64,000 nucleotides of DNA from a bacterium D16-56. GTDB lineage: Bacteria; Bacillota; Clostridia; Lachnospirales; Lachnospiraceae. The DNA is taken from contig RAYY01000018.1 in the NCBI GenBank assembly GCA_003611875.1, positions 28,121 to 92,120 on the forward strand, written 5' to 3'. A program made the position numbers and the translations under genes. This document shows positions 44,310-52,486 of the stretch, piece after piece (the first letter of the stretch is position 1; the number at the start of each line of letters is the position of its first letter). A model generated the notes under the pieces. The model ran no database searches and was not told where the DNA came from. It was given only the letters and a program-made list of their open reading frames with translations.

Positions 44310-45945
44310 TTTCCCCATCCCTTTCTTTCCGTATTTTTTCATCTTCCCCATATTGATTTTGAAGGGAAAGTATGGTATCCTCATCATAGATCACGCCGGT
44401 TTGCGGATCTAAGAGCACGAACCGGTAAGATTCCGGATCTTTGATGAGGCCCGCCAGTTCATTGGGGTTGAACTGACGGGATTTTTTGCGTTTATAACGC
44501 ATGGCGTTTTTCAGGTCATTGTCATTGAGCTGCAGCAGAGCCTGCATACAGTCGCTCATCACGCTGTCATCGTTAATCCCTTTCGTGTAAAACCCATAGA
44601 CCACGGCCTTGTTGAGCAGAGTGCGCTTCATGGCCTCGCTGTTTAGACGGCGGTTGTAATCACGGATGAGGCGCAGCTGATCCGGAAGCCGGTGAATATC
44701 CACTAACTTCGCGCTTCTGAGGGACTTCCAGAACCCGCAGTAATCCCGTCTGGACTTGTTGACGTCTCCGGAGGGCTCCACTAAGCGGAGGATGTCATGG
44801 GTTAAATAGCGGATAATCAGTTGATGGTTGTCCAGGTAATCATAAACCCGCTGGCAGACACCATAGGCACTGTTATCGCGCACAGGCAGTAGGACATAGG
44901 ATTTGGTGCCTTTTCGCATCGTCTGGTACTCCACGTTGGTGACCAAATGGATTTTGGGTGTAAGCTGGTCGGCCAAACGCAGCATGGGGTCTGTGACCTT
45001 GGCATTCTCCGCATACTGCCTGATGAAATGCCTGCAGGCGGTTTTAAAAGAATCCACAGAGCCAAACTCCACATAGTATTCCAGACGGGCAATGGTCATG
45101 TAGTGCCAGTTGCGCTGTACAAAGGCTTTTTCATAACAATACAGATCGTAGCGGGAGATCAGTCCATGGAACAGCCATACTTTAAAGAAAAACGCCTTAT
45201 ATCCCTGTTCCACGACTTCCTTGCTCTTTAAATAAATCCGGACAAAGCATTTTCCGCCGCGGTTGCCAAGGGCAACATAGTCAATTTCATAGCCTTCGCT
45301 GCCAACCTTAGCCGTATGGTAGATAGCCCCATGGTAACGGTCCACCCTCATCTTATAAAAGTTATCAATTGCAAAAAATTTCTCGGGGCTGACCAGGTAA
45401 TTGGAATGCCAGCAGTAATCGACCCGATTCTCTTGGACAAAATCAATCTTCAAATGAAACATGTCAACCAGACCCTGAACATAGCGCATGGAGCGTTGGA
45501 AGGATTCATGGACGCCGTACATCCACAGCATGTAGCTGCGGATCTGGACGATGATCTCACAGGTCAGGGACTCGGAGTTGCCGGCGCCGGGAGGAACCTT
45601 GGAGGCCATAAAGATATGGAAGTATTCCGGACATTCCAGGCAGATGTCATAGTACTTTCCATAGCGGAAATTCAGCAGGTTCATGTTCCCCACGTCTGGC
45701 ACATAAAAGAGGATGGAGTCATCATACTTCATGTTGACCTGGAGGGATTCAAAGCTTCTGCGGAAAGATAATACGTCCCGGTCATTGGTATCAGAACGAA
45801 AGTCGTTCTGAAGCTTGACGGAATAGTAAAACGTATCAATGTTATGTAGGAATTTTCGTTGTCGGTAAGAAAACCAATATTCCTTTTGTGTTTCCTCTAA
45901 TTCATGGTAAATTCGATACTGCTTCAATTCTCTTGAGTCTAACAT
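44293..45945 (-). CDS. Phage replication initiator (inovirus gpII / rolling-circle Rep-like)
   Basis: A 550-aa soluble protein, start at 45945 after AAAGGGG (an earlier ATG at 45969 lacks a ribosome site). Its position between the Zot gene and integrase, next to hairpin-rich intergenic DNA, and segments such as YWFSYRQRKFLHNIDTFYYS, RLEYYVEFGS and RLADQLTPKIHLVTN fit phage/plasmid Rep proteins (Rep_trans or Phage_CRI type). I cannot place the catalytic tyrosine or HUH histidines with certainty, so the family is inferred from context. Confidence 0.65.
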   Translation of the reverse strand: MLDSRELKQYRIYHELEETQKEYWFSYRQRKFLHNIDTFYYSVKLQNDFRSDTNDRDVLSFRRSFESLQVNMKYDDSILFYVPDVGNMNLLNFRYGKYYDICLECPEYFHIFMASKVPPGAGNSESLTCEIIVQIRSYMLWMYGVHESFQRSMRYVQGLVDMFHLKIDFVQENRVDYCWHSNYLVSPEKFFAIDNFYKMRVDRYHGAIYHTAKVGSEGYEIDYVALGNRGGKCFVRIYLKSKEVVEQGYKAFFFKVWLFHGLISRYDLYCYEKAFVQRNWHYMTIARLEYYVEFGSVDSFKTACRHFIRQYAENAKVTDPMLRLADQLTPKIHLVTNVEYQTMRKGTKSYVLLPVRDNSAYGVCQRVYDYLDNHQLIIRYLTHDILRLVEPSGDVNKSRRDYCGFWKSLRSAKLVDIHRLPDQLRLIRDYNRRLNSEAMKRTLLNKAVVYGFYTKGINDDSVMSDCMQALLQLNDNDLKNAMRYKRKKSRQFNPNELAGLIKDPESYRFVLLDPQTGVIYDEDTILSLQNQYGEDEKIRKERDGENDEDK

Positions 45946-45985
45946 GTGAATACCCCTTTCGTTTAACATTTTTGATAGTAATAAG

Positions 45986-46101
45986 TTTTTCGGGAAAAGG
46001 CCGTTTCCCGAAAAAAGTTTTTGGCCGTTTTGACTATGTATTTTATGGTTTCTTACAAAAAAATCTATGTATGTTCAGACCACCTATTAGAAAACGGTGG
46101 T
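45986..46101. other. Hairpins between zot and rep (candidate replication origin)
   Basis: A perfect 12-bp inverted repeat TTTTTCGGGAAA/TTTCCCGAAAAA with AGGCCG loop (45986-46015) and ACCACC/GGTGGT (46079-46101). Neither has a clean terminator T-run. In Ff phages the intergenic region next to gene II holds origin hairpins; this is the equivalent location. Confidence 0.45.
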
Positions 46102-46167
46102 GCGGAGGGATGAAGCGGGACGAATTAACATTTTCGATAGGATGAGGGTTATGGTGCAGGATGGGGG

Positions 46168-46243
46168 AAGCTGTTTGAGGCAGAGGGCCGGACAGGGGCC
46201 CCGCCTACGGCACCCCTGTCCGGCCCTCTGCCTCAAACAGCTT
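46168..46243. other. Perfect 31-bp inverted repeat at the zot stop codon (candidate packaging signal)
   Basis: Arms 46168-46198 and 46213-46243 are exact reverse complements over 31 bases with a 14-nt loop (46199-46212) that includes the zot TAG. The arms contain GAGGCAGAGGGCCGGACAGG. No T-run follows on either strand, so it is not an ordinary terminator. Confidence 0.85.
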
Positions 46244-46852
46244 ATACGAATCATATAAATCATAGTACTTCTTCCTTCCGAGCATCATGGTCATCCCGCA
46301 CCGCTCCCGGACGCCGTACCAGTATTCGATTGCGGCAAACACCGGATGCCCGAAGAGAAACAGGCTCACAAAGAAACCTCCGATCCCGAAGTTGTTGATT
46401 TTGCGGTGCTTGACCTCAAATTCTGTCAAAGATCGGATCTGACGGTCGATTAATCGGTCAAACTGGGTGATTAAAATCACTTCAAAGCCATATTTACGGT
46501 GCTGGGTAAAAAAGCTGCACCATTTCTGGCGCTGACGGTCATTCCAAGAACGGCAGTTGAAAATCAACTGGCATTCGTCCAGGATTAAATAGGTCTGCTT
46601 TTCCTCAATTCGTCCCTTAACATCCCTCCGATGGCACAGCAGGGAAAAATCCACCAGCCATTCCGGTGTGATCGCAAAGTTGTCACGATAGAAAAAGCAG
46701 CCTTTCGGCTTTTTGCCCCGGGAGGGGACCGCATCATAGTTAATATCAAAGTTGGCAATTACGTTGCGGCCATAGTGCAGGAAAAAGTAGATATCCTTGG
46801 CCACATGGTAGCTTTTGCCGGAACCGGGCGTGCCGGTATACAGATAAATCAT
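46205..46852 (-). CDS. zot: Zot-family (pI-like) phage assembly ATPase
   Basis: A 215-aa protein; start ATG overlaps the stop of the preceding gene (ATGA). MIYLYTGTPGSGKSYH has Walker A GTPGSGKS (7-14); YLILDECQLIF (88-98) is the Walker B region, and FFTQHRKYGFEVILITQ is the Zot motif. After ~155 a hydrophobic stretch (FGIGGFFVSLFLFGHPVFAA) gives a membrane segment with a short tail. pI proteins form the inner-membrane extrusion motor. The usual long periplasmic domain is absent, as expected without an outer membrane secretin. Confidence 0.9.
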   Translation of the reverse strand: MIYLYTGTPGSGKSYHVAKDIYFFLHYGRNVIANFDINYDAVPSRGKKPKGCFFYRDNFAITPEWLVDFSLLCHRRDVKGRIEEKQTYLILDECQLIFNCRSWNDRQRQKWCSFFTQHRKYGFEVILITQFDRLIDRQIRSLTEFEVKHRKINNFGIGGFFVSLFLFGHPVFAAIEYWYGVRERCGMTMMLGRKKYYDLYDSYKLFEAEGRTGVP

Positions 46853-47106
46853 CCCAGCGCCACCTCCAGTACCCCGGAAAGGTACGCATACCAATAGCCA
46901 ATGACTGCCACAACCAAAAACCCGGCCGTCAGATAAAAGCAGCCTAGCAGCTCGTCCGCCCGGAGGAAGGGGGCCGGGCGTTCCCCTGAAATCCGGAACC
47001 GGGCCACCCAGGCCAGATAATCTGCCAGGACCAGCAGGACGGCGCAAAGAAAAACGGCCAGCAGCACACAGAATAATAATAAAAGACGATCTACATAAAG
47101 ATACAT
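46849..47106 (-). CDS. Small phage membrane protein, two helices
   Basis: 85 aa: a first helix LLLLFCVLLAVFLCAVLLVLA (part of 8-30), a basic loop RFRISGERPAPFLRADE, then a second helix (~55-78, FYLTAGFLVVAVIGYWYAYL). GAAAGGAG precedes the ATG. The position just before zot in the morphogenesis cluster suggests a minor virion or assembly protein. No family recognised. Confidence 0.7.
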   Translation of the reverse strand: MYLYVDRLLLLFCVLLAVFLCAVLLVLADYLAWVARFRISGERPAPFLRADELLGCFYLTAGFLVVAVIGYWYAYLSGVLEVALG

Positions 47107-47127
47107 AGGGCTCCTTTCTTACTCAAC

Positions 47128-47364
47128 TTACTCAATCATCTTTACAAAGCGGAGCGCCGCCTGGTAAAGATAGAATACGGTTACACAGACAGTCCAGGCT
47201 TCTCCAATGGCAATCATCTCGGAAACCGGGACAAAATAATTCAGGGTCCCCAAAACCGGCAGCTCCTCCATGGAATCGAGGAACTTGGTAAAAGGGGAGG
47301 AGGGAAGGAAGGACAGCAGGGTATCGGCCAGCATAAGGAGCGCGGCCTTGATTTTCATCAACAT
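47128..47364 (-). CDS. pVI-like small phage membrane protein
   Basis: 78 aa with hydrophobic ends (AALLMLADTLLSFLP and WTVCVTVFYLYQAALRFVKM) around LNYFVPVSEMIAIGEAW. In filamentous phages the gene after III encodes pVI, a membrane protein at the adsorption tip; LNYFVPVSE resembles a segment often seen in Firmicutes inovirus proteins at this position (my recollection, not checked). AGGAGG precedes the ATG. Confidence 0.7.
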   Translation of the reverse strand: MLMKIKAALLMLADTLLSFLPSSPFTKFLDSMEELPVLGTLNYFVPVSEMIAIGEAWTVCVTVFYLYQAALRFVKMIE

Positions 47365-47374
47365 GATGTACCTC

Positions 47375-49570
47375 CTATCCCTTAATAAGCTGCCGGGTTG
47401 CTAAGATCAGGCCCAGGATAAAAGCAAACAGCAGGAAAAAACGGATAACAGCAACGGGCTGTTGGAAAAGGGTCAGATCAATCACCAGCTCCTCCTGGTA
47501 ATAAAAGGCGGGATGGTCGATCAGAAAAGGCACGTGCCAGACAGGCTCCACGGGATCCGCCGTTAAGACCTGGAAGCAATGGATCAGGTCAAAAGGGACG
47601 CAGAAGGGGAACTTGTCGGTCACAGACTGCTTTAGCCGGTAATTCTGATCGTCCGTCCCGATCACAGCGTCCTCCACGGCCTGGGCGATTTGCGCAGGGG
47701 AGGGGATGGCGCCGGAAAGGAAAGCCTGCAGATCCCAGACTGCCTGGGTAATGCTAAAGAGGGGCTCTAAAAGGGGCTCCGGGAGAGCAAGGAGCTGGGC
47801 AGCCAGATCGGAAAAAAGCTGGGGGAGGGACAGTTCCCCGTTTATTAGCTGCGGGACATCCTGGATGGCCGAAATCAGGGATTCAAACAAACCAGGAAGG
47901 GCCAGCTTATCAGCCATCTGCCGGATTAGGTCCGCAGGATTCGCCCAGGCGGTAAGGATATGGAGGATCTTCTGCAAAAAGTCCAGGATTCCAGAAAGAT
48001 CAACACCGGGATTAGGGGAAGGCGGATCCGGATCTGGGGCAGGCAGCTCCGAGGAGGAATCTACTAACTCTATGTTTTCAACCGTCTGTCCTCCCTCAAA
48101 AACTGGGACATCCGATACAAGGCCGGCTGATACTAAAAACAGACCAAGGGCAGCTGCCAGGCGTTTTACTATCACGTACTTGTTCTTATTTTTATCGTCC
48201 TCCGGGGGCTCCTGACCACCGTTAATCACCACAAACTGCCGGACAATCTCAGCGGCCTGTTTCTCTGCTAAGGCGGAGGTCCCATCTATGTCGGTTTGAT
48301 AAAAATGACCGACAAAGGAGTCTATCTGCTCATCTGTAATGGCTGTACCGGCATAGCGGGATAAGACCCGGACAATGTATTGCAGGTTAGAGTAGCAGAC
48401 GGCATCTGTTAAATCCACTTTTTTTCGGGAGGTCTGCCAGTACTTGTCCACCACTTCCATGACTTCCTCAAAGGTTGCAGCGGAATCTAAAGAGGATGCA
48501 ATGGACTTTAGACTGGTTTCATCCGCAGGGAGAGAAATCTTTTCTGCATAGATATGGCTATCATGAAATTTCAGGTTATTATGGGAAAAGAGTTTTATTT
48601 GCGTTGTCAGAATCCCAACAGACTGGTTTAAGATGCCGCCCATAGTGTCATAATTATAATAAGAACTGATAGCCTCCTCATTTACAAAAACCAAAAAATT
48701 ATTACATTGGTAAACTTCATCCATTGTAATTGACCTGCCCCCATTGGCCGCAAGACGGGATTCTGTATATCTCCAATAACCATCATTCAATAATTGGTTA
48801 TAAAAACTTTCCGGATTGCCGTTTGTCATAAAGTCTCCGTGCTCATCAATATAAGCATAACGAATCAAATCCGAAATAACATAACGGATATATAATCCAA
48901 TTACTTCGCGAGAACTAGGACATACATAGTCATAAAAGGCTGTATAATCCGTCGCGGCAGAAGAATGGCGAATCAAGAAGGTATAATCACTTCTGCTCCA
49001 ATCTGAAAAATAAGGTTCATTTGCATGGAAATAAGGGTTGTAATCAATGCCAGTATCCTTAACAGATACCTCCTCGCCATTCAGAAATTCCCCCAAAAGC
49101 GGAACCCATTCAGAAATGGCGATGGCTCCCCCGGCCAAAAAAATTTCAAAGTCAGACATTTTGTCAGGATGTTTCTTTTCTAACCAAGGCCCGAAGCTGC
49201 CTACTAAAAAGGATCCAATATCCTCAGACGCCATATGGATCCCAAAAGCTCCCAGAACACAGCCGATAGCCACGACGGCCAAAAGCGCTACATCATCCAC
49301 CCCGGCGATGGCAGGAGCAATGCCATAATAGCGTTCCGGGAAGGTTTCATAATCATAAACCTTTTCCCCGTTTTCGTCATAATAAAACGGGATGTTCTTT
49401 AACCAGGCTTCCTCCTCCGGCCCGGGGGCCTCCCTGCCCGGGTCTGCTCCATTGCTGGGGGTTGCATTTCCAGCAAATGTCCGGCTTCCCGGATGGCAGT
49501 CCCCGGTTATGCCGGTCAGCAGGCTGGCTGTCAAAATCCATGCCATTGCTTTTTTGTTTCGCCTTTTCAT
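47375..49570 (-). CDS. pIII-like adsorption / minor coat protein
   Basis: A 731-aa secreted membrane-anchored protein. Signal peptide MKRRNKKAMAWILTASLLTG with likely processing before residue ~35, a long extracellular portion rich in Tyr, Asp and Asn, a hydrophobic stretch at ~470-485 (LAAALGLFLVSAGLVSDVPV), a Pro/Asp spacer PAPDPDPPSPNPG, helical segments, and a C-terminal transmembrane helix FFLLFAFILGLILATR just before the end. This layout is that of filamentous phage pIII, the receptor-binding tip. GGAGGAG precedes the ATG. Confidence 0.85.
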   Translation of the reverse strand: MKRRNKKAMAWILTASLLTGITGDCHPGSRTFAGNATPSNGADPGREAPGPEEEAWLKNIPFYYDENGEKVYDYETFPERYYGIAPAIAGVDDVALLAVVAIGCVLGAFGIHMASEDIGSFLVGSFGPWLEKKHPDKMSDFEIFLAGGAIAISEWVPLLGEFLNGEEVSVKDTGIDYNPYFHANEPYFSDWSRSDYTFLIRHSSAATDYTAFYDYVCPSSREVIGLYIRYVISDLIRYAYIDEHGDFMTNGNPESFYNQLLNDGYWRYTESRLAANGGRSITMDEVYQCNNFLVFVNEEAISSYYNYDTMGGILNQSVGILTTQIKLFSHNNLKFHDSHIYAEKISLPADETSLKSIASSLDSAATFEEVMEVVDKYWQTSRKKVDLTDAVCYSNLQYIVRVLSRYAGTAITDEQIDSFVGHFYQTDIDGTSALAEKQAAEIVRQFVVINGGQEPPEDDKNKNKYVIVKRLAAALGLFLVSAGLVSDVPVFEGGQTVENIELVDSSSELPAPDPDPPSPNPGVDLSGILDFLQKILHILTAWANPADLIRQMADKLALPGLFESLISAIQDVPQLINGELSLPQLFSDLAAQLLALPEPLLEPLFSITQAVWDLQAFLSGAIPSPAQIAQAVEDAVIGTDDQNYRLKQSVTDKFPFCVPFDLIHCFQVLTADPVEPVWHVPFLIDHPAFYYQEELVIDLTLFQQPVAVIRFFLLFAFILGLILATRQLIKG

Positions 49571-49669
49571 ACGGTCTCCTCCTTGCTTGCGTTTTTCTTG
49601 TTTTTCCTGGTTTTTGGATGCAGAAAGGGGAGGGCAGGGCTGCCCTCCCCTTTCCTTTCGGCTGCTCCT

Positions 49670-49939
49670 TTATTTGGCGAACCGCTTAAAAAAGTTGATT
49701 CCGAACCGAACACATAAAAATGCGCTCATAACGGACATAACAATCGGCACGGTTGCCATAATCGTTTTGATCATGGTATCCGCCGTCGACTGGAAGGATG
49801 AAAGCATTTCAGCGGAAACATCCGCCTGGCCTCCTCCTGTTTCTGAAGCAAAGGCTGCTATGGACAGCAGGATGGACAGGACTGCTGCTAACGCCAAGCG
49901 TCGCGCGATTCCAGGGACTGCCTTTCTCCACTTCTTCAT
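49670..49939 (-). CDS. pVIII-like major coat protein precursor
   Basis: 89 aa. A basic, hydrophobic signal peptide (MKKWRKAVPGIARRLAL... to SIAAFA) is followed by a ~58-aa mature chain: an acidic/polar start (SETGGGQADVSAEM), one transmembrane helix (~VPIVMSVMSAFLCVRFG), and a basic end INFFKRFAK. That is the exact architecture of Ff pVIII, whose C-terminus reads GIKLFKKFTSK. AGGAGG precedes the ATG. It should be the most abundant virion protein. Confidence 0.88.
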   Translation of the reverse strand: MKKWRKAVPGIARRLALAAVLSILLSIAAFASETGGGQADVSAEMLSSFQSTADTMIKTIMATVPIVMSVMSAFLCVRFGINFFKRFAK

Positions 49940-49951
49940 ATCTGTTACCTC

Positions 49952-50080
49952 CTATCGTATATTTCTGAAAATCCCATACAGGGATTTTACAGTCGAATAA
50001 ATTAGCTCGGATGCGAGCTTAAGAATAATTCCAAATGAAACGCCGGTCAGAAAGCATCTCATAAGCGGCTCTATTTCCAT
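49952..50080 (-). CDS. 42-aa phage membrane peptide (pVII/pIX-like)
   Basis: MEIEPLMRCFLTGVSFGIIL begins a 42-aa protein with one transmembrane helix and a basic C-terminus (FRNIR). Its ATG overlaps the stop of the preceding gene (TAATG) and it ends 12 nt before the coat-protein ATG. Size and placement match the tip proteins pVII/pIX of Ff phages, which also overlap translationally. Confidence 0.75.
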   Translation of the reverse strand: MEIEPLMRCFLTGVSFGIILKLASELIYSTVKSLYGIFRNIR

Positions 50081-50304
50081 TATAATTGAAACCTCCAGTT
50101 GTTGACTAACAGGATCCCCACAATCAAGCCCAAAGCGACCATGACCATGCCGGCATAAGAGGCATAGCCGGTGTATCCAACAGACTCTGCCTCCTCTGGG
50201 CTGGAGGCATTGCTTGCCGTTGCGCCTGCCAAGTCGTTTTCCAGTTCTTCCTCCCAGGCATAATCCAGGTCATCTTCCTGAAAACGGACCGTGAGAAGCA
50301 GCAT
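50080..50304 (-). CDS. 74-aa phage membrane protein
   Basis: An acidic N-terminal half (FQEDDLDYAWEEELENDLAG), Ser/Glu-rich middle, and one C-terminal transmembrane helix (~50-68, YAGMVMVALGLIVGILLVN). It starts on the stop of the ssDNA-binding gene (TAATG) and ends on the start of the 42-aa gene. Likely a minor coat or assembly protein; no family recognised. Confidence 0.75.
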   Translation of the reverse strand: MLLLTVRFQEDDLDYAWEEELENDLAGATASNASSPEEAESVGYTGYASYAGMVMVALGLIVGILLVNNWRFQL

Positions 50305-50699
50305 TATTTCTTAACCTCCTTGGATACCTTTGAGTCCTTAGCTTCCTTTGAATCTCCGGTCTCCGCTGCTGCGGCAGCCTGTAAGACGCCAAGCGGGACG
50401 ATCTGGACCTCATCCACAAACTCCAGGTCCTTGACGCGCAGGACGGGCTTCATATCCGCGCCGATTTTTAGTTCAAACTCAGCGTTATATAAGGCGGGCG
50501 CCTTCTTGATTTTGGACATGGTCTCATAGTCCATGACGCCCTTGGCGGGGCGGGTGCCCTTGGTGCCGTTTTCGTGATCCTCAGCGGTCAGATTGGTGTT
50601 AAAGTAATAGTTGCAGGTCACGCCTTCATTGATTTCTCCGGTCCTCTCATCGACGATCCGGTATTGTCCTGCGTACAGTAAGATGATTTGCTGGTTCAT
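50304..50699 (-). CDS. Probable phage ssDNA-binding protein (pV-like)
   Basis: A 131-aa soluble protein beginning MNQQIILLYAGQYRIVDERT and ending in a Lys/Ala/Asp-rich tail (TGDSKEAKDSKVSKEVKK). The beta-rich body with aromatic residues (CNYYFNTNLT) and the first position of the virion operon match gene V of Ff phages, which coats replicated ssDNA. The family is inferred from layout, not from a recognised signature. AAGGAG precedes the ATG. Confidence 0.55.
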   Translation of the reverse strand: MNQQIILLYAGQYRIVDERTGEINEGVTCNYYFNTNLTAEDHENGTKGTRPAKGVMDYETMSKIKKAPALYNAEFELKIGADMKPVLRVKDLEFVDEVQIVPLGVLQAAAAAETGDSKEAKDSKVSKEVKK

Positions 50700-51814
50700 A
50701 TTTTATCTCCTTATTGAATGTTTTTTCTATAGTTCCGAGGGGAAGCTCTTGTTAGGGAGGCGGCGTTTAGGGGGCGCTGCCCCAGCCCCCGCCCGCAGGG
50801 GCAGTCGAGGGTTTCCGCACCCGAAAGGTGTCCCCCCGACGGAAGGGTATAAGCGCAAACCCTCGAACAGGTTTGGGAACCTTGCCCCCGCCAGAGTTCC
50901 CCGCCCCTAGACGGATATCCTAAGCCGAGGTATGGATATTTGACGCGGCATAAAGGATGCCTTTGGAATATCCTCTCCGCGTGCAGCCTTGAAGTCGCGT
51001 CCGCGGCTCTTGCAAGGGGCTTTGTTTTGGCAGGCCCCGGCTAGTCTCGGCCCGCCAGGTGCAGGAAGCCGCCGAGGAATGCTGCAGCGCAGGAAGCACC
51101 GGGGGCGGCCGGGTATTACGGGCAGCGGCATCGGGGAGTCAAGCCGGGTTTGACAAAAACCGCCAAACCTGGCCGGCGCCCAGCCTAAAGGGGCTTAGCG
51201 TGTCAAGGGCCGTGATAATTTTTTTGCCAGGCAAAAAGCTTCCCCTTTCCCCCTGGACCCGCGGTGAGGTGCAACCGGAGGGGGACGTTTCCGGCTATAC
51301 CGCTTTAACAAGCCCCAGATCCGGTCCAGCCTGGACGCCGGTCTTTGTTTTGGCAGGCCCCGGCCGGTCTCGGCCCGCCAGGTACAGGAAGCCGCCAGGG
51401 AATGCTGCAACGCAGAAAGCACCGGGGGGCGGCCGGGTGTTACGGGCAGCGGCATCGGGTAGTCAAGCCGGGTTTGACAAAAACCGCCAAACCCGGCCAG
51501 CGCCCAGCCTAAAGGGGCTTAGCGTGTCAAGGGCCGTGAAAATTTTATGCGGGGGCAGGCGGCGCCCCTCGTCGCGGGGCGCCGCCTGCCCCCGCATAAA
51601 ATTTTCACTTAAACCCTTGACACGCGGCTGGGCGCTGGCCGAGGTTCGGCGGTTTTTGCCTCCCCGGCTTTCCCCCGCTGCCGCTGCCTTTTCCCCGGCC
51701 GCCCCAGTGCTTCCTGCGCTGCAGCACTCCCGGCGGCTTCCTGCACCAGCCGGGCCGAGGGCAGCCGGGGCCTGCTAAAACAAAGACCGGCTGCCAGGCG
51801 GGGCCGGGGCCTGC
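50700..51814. repeat. GC-rich, repeat-dense non-coding block of the prophage
   Basis: No supportable gene. Contents: a 14-bp arm hairpin TCGAGGGTTTCCGC/GCGCAAACCCTCGA (50805-50873); repeat A (51021-51220) and repeat B (51344-51546), direct copies 323 nt apart, both starting TTTGTTTTGGCAGGCCCCGG; repeat C (51598-51784), an inverted copy; and a perfect 33-bp palindrome joining B and C (51536-51608). Each repeat carries the hairpin GCCGGGTTTG/CAAACCCGGC. The block is much richer in G and C than the flanks. The promoter of the virion operon should lie at its left edge. Confidence 0.8.
51536..51608. repeat. Perfect 33-bp inverted repeat
   Basis: Arms 51536-51568 and 51576-51608 (GTGAAAATTTTATGC... 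outer ends, GGCGGCGCCCC inner ends) are exact reverse complements with a 7-nt loop TCGTCGC. It lies at the symmetry centre of repeats B and C. Confidence 0.88.
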
Positions 51815-52213
51815 TCACTCCTTTTTCACTTCCGCTCCTGGGCTTACAGCATTTCTTCCCATACCGCCCCTTTCTTCCTCAGATATCCCTCGTGCTTGAC
51901 GGAGCATCCCCTTTTCCTGCAGGTATTCCTCCGGGATATATACCAGGTGCAGATCGGTTTCGTGAATGCGCCCGGTTTGCGCCCAGTATTCTTCCTTCAT
52001 AAATCGAACCAGGTAACGGCCGAAGGACTGATGGAAGCAGATCTAGTAGTCGCAGTCCTCCCCAAAAAATCTCAGCCAGTAGAAATTCCGGTTCCGTTTG
52101 AAGGTGCAGTCCTTTGCTGCCGGCAACTTGCTGCCGATGGTATTATGTGCCGCAATGGCCTGGTACACGGCCCGCTTGCTTAACCCGCTTTTTAAACAGT
52201 AACATTTTTCCAT
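51815..52213 (-). pseudogene. Phage early gene broken by an amber codon
   Basis: A 132-codon frame starting MEKCYCLKSGLSKRAVYQAI is interrupted at codon 57 by TAG (52043-52045, DCDY*ICFHQSFG). In the second prophage copy the same position is CAG (Gln). Without the stop it would encode a basic, probably DNA-interacting protein continuing MKEEYWAQTGRIHETDLHLV. Function unrecognised. Downstream of the stop a re-initiation at MKEEY (52000) is possible. It is the gene divergent from the repressor. Confidence 0.75.
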
Positions 52214-52253
52214 TTCCCTTCCCCTTTCCTGGATTTGCTCTTGATTTTTTTAT

Positions 52254-52302
52254 CCCGAAAAGTTAAAATAATATCGGCCAAGACATTATTTTACTTTTCG
52301 GG
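52254..52302. other. Long AT-rich hairpin in the leader of the phage early gene
   Basis: CCCGAAAAGT (52254-52263) with AAAATAAT pairs with ATTATTTT and ACTTTTCGGG (to 52302). The same structure is kept at 54843-54892 in the second copy, with changed loop bases. It could be an attenuator for the gene at 51815-52213. Confidence 0.6.
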
Positions 52303-52420
52303 GCGGTTTTCCGTCCTTCCTTTTACCGTACAGTTGTGTATGGTTCTTTTTGATGTTATTATCAGGATAGGTTGGAGTGCCGCTTGTGAGGGAGTCTACT
52401 TCACTTCCTCTAGGTTTATT

Positions 52421-52469
52421 ATATTACGAAATATACTAATAGTCAATACAAATATTACGATATTTACTA
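52421..52469. promoter_or_regulatory. Candidate phage repressor operators
   Basis: Direct repeats ATATTACGAAATATACTA (52421-52438) and ATATTACGATATTTACTA (52452-52469) lie just upstream of the repressor ATG; a third match, ATATTACGATATTTGCA, is inside its coding region at 52631-52647. The 31-nt spacing (about three helical turns) suits cooperative binding. Confidence 0.6.
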
Positions 52470-52486
52470 TTGCTTGAGGGGGACAA

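Noticed and set aside
46853..47047. N-terminal extension of zot
   Set aside because: It overlaps the 85-aa membrane-protein gene and is low-complexity Gly/Pro/Arg; the ATGA overlap start gives the normal Zot N-terminus.
50611..50910. Plus-strand frame over the ssDNA-binding gene's 5' end
   Set aside because: It runs antisense to a better-supported gene and then through low-complexity GC-rich DNA; no start signal.
51059..51778. A 239-aa open frame across the GC-rich repeats
   Set aside because: It arises from the direct and inverted repeats in a GC-rich stretch with few stop codons; it has no ribosome site, and the same repeat unit is read in different ways on both strands.
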